Shown one piece after another: positions 1 through 5,916 of a stretch of 8,092 bases of DNA. Under the pieces are notes generated by a model. It did not search any database. It saw only the letters and a program-made list of their open reading frames with translations, and was not told the origin of the DNA. A program made the position numbers and the translations under genes. Where the stretch lies: NCBI GenBank assembly GCA_964573995.1, contig CAZNLH010000058.1, positions 1-8,092 on the forward strand, written 5' to 3'. This stretch comes from CAZNLH01 sp964573995 (GTDB taxonomy: Bacteria; Gemmatimonadota; CAZMKB01; CAZNLH01). Position 1 is the stretch's first letter. Every line of letters begins with the position of its first letter.

Positions 1-50
1 GACTCAGGATTTTCGATCCTGCAACGGGGGTTCGACTCCCCCTGGGGTCG
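1..50 (+). tRNA. tRNA-Glu (anticodon UUC), 5' end cut off by the window edge
   Basis: The 3' part of a tRNA is readable. The anticodon stem CAGGA (5-9) pairs with TCCTG (17-21) around a seven-base loop, placing the anticodon TTC at 12-14, which reads Glu codons. The T arm has a perfect 5-bp stem (26-30 with 38-42) and the loop TTCGACT. The 3' acceptor strand TGGGGTC (43-49) is followed by discriminator G at 50, which fits bacterial tRNA-Glu. The next bases are CCT, so the terminal CCA is not fully encoded and would have to be completed by the CCA-adding enzyme. The D arm and 5' acceptor strand lie outside the window. Confidence 0.93.
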
Positions 51-340
51 CCTTATATTTAGTAGTTCTTGTGTGGTACAAGGGCGTGGCCGGCAGTTCT
101 GCTCGGCCCTCATGACGTCCCGTCTCTTTGCCCGGCACTGTTCCTGCCCTCTACTGTAATTCCTGCCTGTTCCCGGTCCCGTCTGCCACGGATCACTTGC
201 GGGAATGGTGATGGGGGAATCCATCCTGGCCTGTCCGAGATCGCAACGTTCAGACCCATCCCCTTTTTACACTTGCAAGCACTCGACTGCCGAGGCGCCG
301 CGTATCAATCGGAGATGGGTCTTGCAAGTTATTGTCTCTA
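51..340. other. Non-coding leader between the tRNA and the dehydrogenase operon
   Basis: This stretch of about 290 bases has no convincing gene. An open frame at 69-344 encodes a Pro/Cys/Ser-rich peptide that resembles no family I know, has no ribosome binding site, and ends inside the -35 box of the downstream promoter, so I treat it as chance. The visible structure is all in the right half: the inverted repeat 252-260/314-322 and two copies of the palindrome CTTGCAAG, described separately. A poly-T run (264-268) follows the first repeat arm, but there is no hairpin directly before it, so it is not a convincing terminator. Confidence 0.6.
252..328. promoter_or_regulatory. Candidate operator region: paired CTTGCAAG palindromes and a 9-bp inverted repeat
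   Basis: The perfect 8-bp palindrome CTTGCAAG occurs twice, at 272-279 and 321-328, with starts 49 bp apart. The second copy ends 12 bp before the -35 box of the operon promoter. In addition, AGACCCATC (252-260) is the exact reverse complement of GATGGGTCT (314-322), and that second arm overlaps the downstream palindrome. Paired palindromes upstream of a strong promoter are typical of sites bound by a dimeric or looping regulator. No regulator gene lies next to them here, and the assignment as an operator is inference. Confidence 0.4.
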
Positions 341-370
341 TTGACAGGGAATTGCCGGCGGATATATAAT
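341..370 (+). promoter_or_regulatory. Sigma-70-type promoter of the dehydrogenase operon
   Basis: A perfect -35 box TTGACA (341-346) and a perfect -10 box TATAAT (365-370) are separated by 18 bp, only one base longer than the optimum. Transcription would start near 377, giving a short 5' leader of about 30 bases before the GTG start at 408. That leader carries a strong ribosome binding site, AAGGAGG, at 396-402. The promoter is so close to consensus that the operon is probably controlled by repression or is highly expressed. Confidence 0.78.
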
Positions 371-407
371 GTGTACGTCTCGAAACGGATAATAGAAGGA
401 GGCAATC

Positions 408-1436
408 GTGCGCGTCGCCATGTACTACAATAACAGTGACATCCGGATCGAAGAGATGCCGGTGCCGGAGATCGGCGATGGAGAACTACTGGTCAAGATC
501 GAGGCGAGCGGTATCTGCGGCAGCGACGTCATGGAGTGGTACCGGATCCACAAGGCACCGCTCGTACTGGGACATGAAATCGCCGGGACCATTGTCCGGG
601 TCGGCGATGGGGTGGATCGGTACAGGAAGGGAGAGAGGGTCGCTGCCTCTCATCATGTCCCTTGTTATACATGCTACTATTGCGTTACGGGGCACACCAC
701 CTCCTGTGACACCCTCAGGTCCACGACATTCGACCCTGGCGGATTCTCGGAGTACGTCAGGATCCCCGCAATCAACGTCGACCGCGGTGTATACCCACTC
801 CCCGATGGCCTCTCGTTCGAGGAAGCCACGTTCACGGAACCGCTGGCCTGTGTGCTCAGAGGACAACGTCGAGCAGGGCTAAAGGCCGGGCAGAGCGTGC
901 TCGTTGTCGGGAGCGGGATATCCGGTTCCCTTCACATATCCCTGGCGCGGGCCATGGGTGCGAGACTTGTCATGGCAACGGACATAAACCCTTACCGTAT
1001 CGAGGCGGCCGAGCGCTTCGGCGCGGACTACTCCATAAACGCCGAACGGGATGTGGAAGGTCTCATGAGGGAGGTGAACAACGGGCTTCTCGCGGACGTG
1101 GTGATAGTCTGCTCGGGGGCGCAGTCGGCGATCGAGGGCGCATTGAGGCTGGTAGAACGGGGAGGCACTATCCTCCTCTTTGCGCCGACCTCGCCGGGAG
1201 TTACCATTCCCCTCCCCTTCAACGATGTCTTCTGGGGCAACGATATCACGCTCACAACCACCTACGCCGGCGACCGGAATGACCATCTCACCGCACTCGA
1301 ATTGATCCGCTCCGGGAGGGTAAGGGTGAAGGAAATGATAACGCACAGGTTGCCGCTCGAAGAAACTGGCACTGGTTTTCAACTCGTGGCCAAGGCCGGC
1401 GATTCCCTAAAGGTGGTAATCGAACCACAGCGTTGA
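408..1436 (+). CDS. Zinc-dependent medium-chain alcohol/polyol dehydrogenase (MDR family)
   Basis: This 342-residue protein has the full MDR layout. The N-terminal catalytic domain carries the catalytic zinc ligands Cys37 (in GICGSD), His56 and Glu57 (GHE), and probably Glu144 (TEPLAC). A structural zinc site is formed by Cys86, Cys89, Cys92 and Cys100. The Rossmann domain has a GxGxxG motif at 168-173 and Asp192 at the end of the next strand, which in this family favours NAD over NADP. It should oxidise a secondary alcohol, probably a polyol or sugar derivative; the sorbitol/threonine/galactitol-phosphate dehydrogenase branch is the nearest in style, but the substrate cannot be read from sequence. 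The GTG start is set by AAGGAGG five bases upstream. It is the first gene of the block; the LsrF-like gene follows after 34 bases. Confidence 0.93.
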   Translation: MRVAMYYNNSDIRIEEMPVPEIGDGELLVKIEASGICGSDVMEWYRIHKAPLVLGHEIAGTIVRVGDGVDRYRKGERVAASHHVPCYTCYYCVTGHTTSCDTLRSTTFDPGGFSEYVRIPAINVDRGVYPLPDGLSFEEATFTEPLACVLRGQRRAGLKAGQSVLVVGSGISGSLHISLARAMGARLVMATDINPYRIEAAERFGADYSINAERDVEGLMREVNNGLLADVVIVCSGAQSAIEGALRLVERGGTILLFAPTSPGVTIPLPFNDVFWGNDITLTTTYAGDRNDHLTALELIRSGRVRVKEMITHRLPLEETGTGFQLVAKAGDSLKVVIEPQR

Positions 1437-1470
1437 ACCTCGATAAGGACATGAAAGGAGTGATGCCGAC

Positions 1471-2271
1471 ATGGACTGGGGCATGAAGAACAGGATGTCG
1501 CGGATAATCAAGGCTGAGACCGGCAGGACCGTCATGCTGGCGATCGATCACGGTTACTTCCTTGGGCCTACGACTGGCCTGGAGGAACCTGGGAAGACGG
1601 TCGCCCCGTTGCTCCCCTATGCCGACACACTGATGTTGACGCGCGGGGTGTTGAGGACGGAGATCGATCCTGCGACGGACATCCCGATCGTGTTGAGGGT
1701 CTCCGGCGGTACGAGCATCATAGGCAAGGACCTCTCCAACGAGGAGATCACGGTATCGATCGACGAGGCTGTACGGCTGAACGTGGCTGGCGTGGCGCTG
1801 TCGATATTCGTCGGTGCCCCCCACGAGAAGCAGACCCTCCACAACCTTTCGATCCTGATAGACATGGCCCAGGACGTCGGGATCCCCGTGCTGGCAGTGA
1901 CTGCTGTGGGCAAGGAGATGAGCCGTGACGCTCGTTACCTGGGACTGTGCTGCCGCATAGCGGCCGAACTGGGTGCGAACATCGTCAAGACGTATTACTG
2001 CGAGGGCTTTGATGGAATCGTCCGGAACTGTCCTGTCCCGGTAGTGATAGCGGGAGGGAAGAAGATTCCCGAACAGGATGCCCTCAGGCTCGCTTACAAC
2101 GCTATATCAAACGGTGCGGTCGGGGTCGATATGGGGCGTAACATCTTCCAGTCAGAGTGCCCGGTGGCGATGATCCAGGCGGTCCGCAAGATCGTACACG
2201 AGAAGGCGGAACCGGAGGAGGCCTTCGAGTTTTACCGGGACACGAAGAGGAAGTTCGAGCAGGCCGGGTGA
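1471..2271 (+). CDS. LsrF-like class I aldolase/thiolase (DhnA/DeoC-LacD type TIM barrel)
   Basis: The 266-residue protein closely resembles, from memory, E. coli LsrF, the 3-hydroxy-5-phosphonooxypentane-2,4-dione thiolase that completes phospho-AI-2 degradation. Shared stretches include DWGMKNRMSR at the start, VMLAIDHGYFLGPTTGLE (21-38), VIAGGKKIPE (192-201), and GVDMGRNIFQS (218-228). Lys173 in IVKTYY aligns with the Schiff-base lysine of LsrF (Lys203). It lacks the roughly 30 residues that precede DWGM in E. coli LsrF; an in-frame TAA at 1444-1446 shows they are not simply missed. AAAGGAG (1454-1460) supports the ATG at 1471. No LsrK kinase, LsrR or Lsr transporter is nearby, and the partners are an MDR dehydrogenase and an SDR. 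The natural substrate may therefore be another phosphorylated or unphosphorylated keto-sugar. The fold and class are secure; AI-2 catabolism is not. Confidence 0.88.
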   Translation: MDWGMKNRMSRIIKAETGRTVMLAIDHGYFLGPTTGLEEPGKTVAPLLPYADTLMLTRGVLRTEIDPATDIPIVLRVSGGTSIIGKDLSNEEITVSIDEAVRLNVAGVALSIFVGAPHEKQTLHNLSILIDMAQDVGIPVLAVTAVGKEMSRDARYLGLCCRIAAELGANIVKTYYCEGFDGIVRNCPVPVVIAGGKKIPEQDALRLAYNAISNGAVGVDMGRNIFQSECPVAMIQAVRKIVHEKAEPEEAFEFYRDTKRKFEQAG

Positions 2272-2283
2272 TCGGATAACAGG

Positions 2284-3384
2284 TTGAAACCTTCCAGGGA
2301 ATCCTCCTGGTCGGACCGTCGCGTCCTCGTCACGGGCGGGACCGGCTTTATCGGCGGCCGGCTGGCCGAGCGCCTCGTAAGGGAGAAGGGGGCACTGGTC
2401 CGGGTCCTCGCGAGGAGCAGGGAGAAGGCCGCTCGGCTGTCTGCGAGGGGATTCGAGGTCATACTTGGCGACATGACCGACCGGCGCGCCCTGAAAGAGG
2501 CGGTCTCGGGCTGCGAAATGGTCTTCCACTGTGCTCACGCATTCGGGCTCGGGATGGAGGAGGCCGTGCGTGTAAACGTCGGCGGGACCCGGGACCTCCT
2601 CGAGGCCTCAGGAGGGGCGGGGGTCTCCAGGTTCATCTACCTGAGCAGCGTCGCCGTTTACGGGCAGAGGCCGCCGGACGGCGCCGACGAGGGCCTACAA
2701 CTCGGGCCCACCGGCGATCCGTACGCCGACTCCAAGATCGCCGCCGAGAAGGAGGTCTTCTCCTTCGGAAGGAGGTGGGGGCTGGAGGTGGTTGTCCTGA
2801 GGCCCGCCATCGTCTACGGCCCCGGGTCCAGGATATGGTCACTCGGGATAGTCAGGGCGCTCCAGGCAAGGCACCCGATAGTGGTCGGAAGTGGAGAGGG
2901 CACGTGCAACACCCTTTTCGTGGACAACCTGGTCGATGCCATCTTCCTGGCCGGCGAGAATGGAAATGCGGCCGGCCAGGCCTTCATAATAACCGACGGC
3001 AGGCCATGCACCTGGGGTGAGTTCGTGGGCCGGTACGCGCGGATGCTCGGGATTGAATCGGCCCCATCCTGTCCCAAGCCGCTTGCCATCGCCGTGGCCG
3101 AACTGTTCCGGCCGGTCGATTTTCTCCGCCAAAGGCTGCAAGACACGCCCTCGTGGGAGCCTGGAGGTTTCCTCGTGATGGCGGTGCGGAAATCCTTGGA
3201 TATTCTCCGCGAGGCGGGCTTCAGGATCTGCGCCTTTACCCCCCGGGATATACGCTACTTCACCCACAGGGCCACGTTCGATATACGAAAGGCCGGTGAG
3301 GTCCTGGGTTACAGGCCCAGGGTGGGCCTCGACGAGGGGATGGAGATGACCGAGGCGTGGCTTAGGGAAGAGGGGGTACTTTGA
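2284..3384 (+). CDS. NAD-dependent epimerase/dehydratase family protein (extended SDR)
   Basis: This 366-residue protein is an extended short-chain dehydrogenase. The dinucleotide-binding glycine motif GGTGFIGG lies at 18-25, an acidic residue at GDM (62-64) follows the second Rossmann unit, and the catalytic set is Ser121/Ser122 with Tyr147 and Lys151 (YADSK). The C-terminal DIRKAGEVLGYRP (333-345) with a following EGM is the usual end of sugar epimerases, dehydratases and 3-beta-HSD-like enzymes. It probably acts on a nucleotide sugar, sugar or other hydroxy/keto substrate with bound NAD(P). The start is a TTG only 12 bases after the TGA of the LsrF-like gene and in the same frame. No ATG or GTG precedes the Rossmann motif, so TTG is the only reasonable start, and translation is probably coupled to the upstream gene. 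A 3-beta-HSD-like role is a fair alternative to epimerase. Confidence 0.9.
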   Translation: MKPSRESSWSDRRVLVTGGTGFIGGRLAERLVREKGALVRVLARSREKAARLSARGFEVILGDMTDRRALKEAVSGCEMVFHCAHAFGLGMEEAVRVNVGGTRDLLEASGGAGVSRFIYLSSVAVYGQRPPDGADEGLQLGPTGDPYADSKIAAEKEVFSFGRRWGLEVVVLRPAIVYGPGSRIWSLGIVRALQARHPIVVGSGEGTCNTLFVDNLVDAIFLAGENGNAAGQAFIITDGRPCTWGEFVGRYARMLGIESAPSCPKPLAIAVAELFRPVDFLRQRLQDTPSWEPGGFLVMAVRKSLDILREAGFRICAFTPRDIRYFTHRATFDIRKAGEVLGYRPRVGLDEGMEMTEAWLREEGVL

Positions 3385-3495
3385 TGACCGGCCCCGATGC
3401 ATCTCGGAGTCGGCCCGAATATCGTCGTCACTCGCACCATGGACCTTGTCGACATGTTAGATGAATAGAATCAGCGCGGAAGGGGGATCGTTTCC

Positions 3496-3927
3496 ATGAC
3501 CCGCCTTGTCAGGCTGTACATCAAGACAAGTATCGTTTTCCTCTTCACGGGTATCCTGATCGGTGGCTACATGATCTACCGGAGGGACGTCCAAGGGGTA
3601 TACCCCGACCCCCTGCTGATAACGGCACACACCCACCTGCTGCTGGTCGGCTTCGTCATGATGATGATCATGGGGATCGCCGTCTGGATGTTCCCCAAGC
3701 CGGCGAAGGAGGACGTGCACTACCGGCCGGACCTCGCCGTGGTCGTATACTGGCTCATGGCACTGTCCGTCCCTGCCAGGTTCGTCGGGGAGGCCTTGCG
3801 AGCGTCGCTGGATTCCTCCGTCCTTGCATGGTTGTCATTCGTGGGTGCATGGATCGAGGCAATAGGGATCGCCCTCTTCTTCGTCAACATCTGGACCCGT
3901 GTCCGCGCCCCGGGCAGGAGGCGGTGA
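3496..3927 (+). CDS. Small four-helix membrane protein related to heme-copper oxidase subunit I (cbb3/NorB-like single module)
   Basis: The 143-residue protein has four hydrophobic segments, roughly at residues 9-28, 42-66, 79-100 and 107-133. The second begins ITAHTHLLLVGFVMMMIMG and ends WMFPKP. This closely resembles the heme-binding helix pattern (H-x-H-L-x-x-x-G-F/W ... F-P) of CcoN/NorB-type subunit I and of small stand-alone proteins often labelled cytochrome oxidase subunit I-like. His45 and His47 are the candidate heme ligands. At about a quarter to a third of normal subunit I length it lacks the copper-ligand histidines and the other helices, so it is not an oxidase by itself. It might bind heme as a sensor, electron carrier or assembly factor. 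AGGGGG nine bases upstream supports the ATG. It lies 111 bases after the SDR gene, so it may or may not share that transcript. Confidence 0.72.
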   Translation: MTRLVRLYIKTSIVFLFTGILIGGYMIYRRDVQGVYPDPLLITAHTHLLLVGFVMMMIMGIAVWMFPKPAKEDVHYRPDLAVVVYWLMALSVPARFVGEALRASLDSSVLAWLSFVGAWIEAIGIALFFVNIWTRVRAPGRRR

Positions 3928-3971
3928 GGGCACTTGGAGTCGAGACACAGGTCATGTCTTGTCTACGTTGA

Positions 3972-5759
3972 GTGAACCCGTGGTTAGACTATCGAGAAAG
4001 CCCGCAACCCCGTCCTCACTGTCGGTTGAAGACACCCGTGCGGAAGGCGCACATTCCCTTGGAACCGGATCAATTGATACAGGATGGGCCTCTAAAAACC
4101 TATCTGGCTCCTCTGTTGCTTGCGTTCTTTCTGGTCGCGGCAGCCCTGCAAGGCTATAGACTGGGCGTCGGTGACCTGTCAACTTACATCCCCTTCATCC
4201 TGCACGAACACGACGCGACTCTCTTCGCCAACGACTTGCTGATTCAGACGCTCAACTCCCATCCTGTCTATATCTGGAAATTTCTCAGTCACTTCTTAGA
4301 CTGGATCAGCCTTGAGGCACTGTTCAAGGGCTTGTTTCTCCTCCAGGTTGCGATCGTTACCCTTTCTCTCTTTCTCTTCTACCGGCAATTTTTCGGGAGG
4401 AACATGGGTTGGATCATCCTTTTATCGATGCTTGTCGTCGGCAAGAAATCGCCGGCCATGGGCCTCTATGGACTAAATGCCTACCATTATTTTCACCCGG
4501 GCGCCCTGGCGTTCGGCGTCACGTTGTTCATTTACGTGCTCCTGGATCGTGGTTACTGGATCCTGGGTGGAATTCTCACCGGTTCGATCTTTCTTTTCCA
4601 TCCGTTCACGGCGATCTACGCCTCGCTGTTCTTTTTTGTGAAGTTGATCGTAGAGTATAAGGGGGCACGGAGAGGGCGGTTATTGGCCGGAAGCGTCCTA
4701 TTGGTCCTCGCCGCCTCGCCGAGTTTGTTGCTTCAACTTACGCACTTAATGCAGGCGCGAAGCAGTCCCTTTGATGTATCCCTCTGGCTGGAGTTGGTGA
4801 GAATGCGAATGGGGCGCTCTTACTTCTTGTCTATGTGGGTTCCCGAGCGTTACTTCTATACCCTGCTCGTCTTTATCGTGTTCTTTCGTTTTCGCCGTCA
4901 CCCGGCCTTTCGCAAGGTCTTGCCCGTCATCATCGCCGCTATGATCGCGTTGACGACCTTCGGCCTCGCTGGTGTCTTCGGGGTCAAGTTCTTCCTGCAA
5001 CTCCAGTTGGCCAGATGCACCTATTTCGTATATGTTCTCGCCCTCGCCTTCATTGCCGATCACATAGCCTCGCTAAGGGGCATGCCCAAGGCGCGGAAGG
5101 GCATGATATGGTTGTTCGCGGGTTACTTCATGATGATATACCCGGTCGTCGAGCATGGCCCCGGCCTCATCCGGTGGGGCCTCGTCATTATCGCCGTCGG
5201 ATCGCTCTTCGTGATTTTTTTAAGAAGGGTGAGAGGCTGGAGATATCTTTACGTAGGCATCGGGCTTGTGCTGATAGTCATGATCACGGGCAACCAGGTC
5301 CTCTCCACCCACCGGCTGACGGGGAGGATATACGACCTGACCGGAACGGGCCCGTGGGACGACATGCAGGTGTGGTGCAGGGAAAACGTCCCCGAAGACG
5401 AGATTATCATGACCCCCTTCTATCGCGAGGGGTTTCGTTGTCTCTCGCGCCACAGTATCTATGGAAGTTTCAAGGACGGAGCCCCGCACAATTATTCGGA
5501 AGGCACCATCTTTCGCTGGTGGGCCAGGATGCGGAGGTTCGGTGTCCTCCTCCAGTCTCCGCCCGACTTGAAGTCGTTCGGCCGGTTGTACGGCGCGAAT
5601 GCCGTGAAAATTGCCAAGGACGAAGGCATCCGTATGCTCGTCTACGATAGGCGCTTCGTACGCCTTTCCGGGGCGCCCCTCTACGAAAACGAGCGTTTTG
5701 GAGTAATAGACCTGGAGAGGATGCCGGATCCGGAATTCAAGGTCGCGGCCAATTTTTAA
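3972..5759 (+). CDS. Polytopic membrane protein with C-terminal soluble domain (GT-C-like / DUF6798-like)
   Basis: The long frame encodes a membrane protein with roughly 10-12 hydrophobic helices between residues 43 and 440, then a soluble tail of about 150 residues. After the first helix comes an acidic loop, GVGD...HEHDATLFAND (65-88), a position where GT-C glycosyltransferases carry their catalytic acids. Further on are the motifs FHPG (174-177) and FHPF (209-212). The tail starts TGPWDDMQVWCRENVPEDEIIMTP, recalling DUF6798-type domains in which W-x-R-E-N-x-P is typical. A role in glycan or lipid-linked sugar transfer is inference. The start is uncertain. The frame opens at GTG 3972 directly after an in-frame TGA, without a ribosome binding site, and the first ATG is not until 4404. 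GTG 4038, TTG 4059 (GGAAGG 11 bases upstream) and TTG 4074 are alternatives that still include the first helix. The first 40 residues look unstructured, favouring a later start. Confidence 0.75.
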   Translation: MNPWLDYRESPQPRPHCRLKTPVRKAHIPLEPDQLIQDGPLKTYLAPLLLAFFLVAAALQGYRLGVGDLSTYIPFILHEHDATLFANDLLIQTLNSHPVYIWKFLSHFLDWISLEALFKGLFLLQVAIVTLSLFLFYRQFFGRNMGWIILLSMLVVGKKSPAMGLYGLNAYHYFHPGALAFGVTLFIYVLLDRGYWILGGILTGSIFLFHPFTAIYASLFFFVKLIVEYKGARRGRLLAGSVLLVLAASPSLLLQLTHLMQARSSPFDVSLWLELVRMRMGRSYFLSMWVPERYFYTLLVFIVFFRFRRHPAFRKVLPVIIAAMIALTTFGLAGVFGVKFFLQLQLARCTYFVYVLALAFIADHIASLRGMPKARKGMIWLFAGYFMMIYPVVEHGPGLIRWGLVIIAVGSLFVIFLRRVRGWRYLYVGIGLVLIVMITGNQVLSTHRLTGRIYDLTGTGPWDDMQVWCRENVPEDEIIMTPFYREGFRCLSRHSIYGSFKDGAPHNYSEGTIFRWWARMRRFGVLLQSPPDLKSFGRLYGANAVKIAKDEGIRMLVYDRRFVRLSGAPLYENERFGVIDLERMPDPEFKVAANF

Positions 5760-5916
5760 GAGGATCATCCACGGAGATTCAGGTCTGGGTGCAAGGTGTT
5801 CGCGAGCGAGGCGATGGAAAGATCGAGGGAGGAACGAGGTGCCCGACTCTTGTTAACCATAAGGGGTTTTAGCCACCCGACCGTGCCCGGATAGTATCGT
5901 TTACCCCGGCATGTCG
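5760..5916. other. Convergent intergenic region, no clear terminator
   Basis: This gap separates the ends of the convergent membrane-protein and peptidase genes. I looked for a GC-rich hairpin with a following T-run on either strand and found none that is convincing. The GTGCCCG repeat (5839-5845 and 5882-5888) and the run AAGGGGTTTTAG do not form a good stem. Termination here may be Rho-dependent or rely on weak structure. Confidence 0.5.

Noticed and set aside
1..50. tRNA 3' end as an integration attachment site
   Set aside because: No integrase gene, no repeated copy of the tRNA 3' end and no mobile genes are visible in the window.
69..344. Open frame for a 91-residue peptide downstream of the tRNA
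   Set aside because: It has no ribosome binding site and resembles no family I know. It is rich in Pro, Cys and Ser as expected of random GC-rich frames, and it ends within the -35 box of the operon promoter.
3386..3414. Hairpin after the SDR gene (GGCCCCGA ... TCGG ... GGCC)
   Set aside because: The stem is interrupted by unpaired bases and has no following T-run, so it is not a credible intrinsic terminator.
3383..3463. Short frame starting at the ATG overlapping the SDR stop codon (TTTGATGA)
   Set aside because: It encodes only about 26 Arg/His-rich residues and resembles nothing known; the overlap is probably chance.
3446..3471. Possible promoter before the heme-copper-oxidase-like gene (TTGTCG ... 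TAGAAT)
   Set aside because: The spacer would be only 14 bp and both boxes deviate from consensus. I could not support it as a feature.
4835..5650. 271-residue open frame on the plus strand inside the membrane-protein gene
   Set aside because: It is a shifted frame of the membrane-protein gene, with Arg/His/Pro-rich sequence and no recognisable domain.
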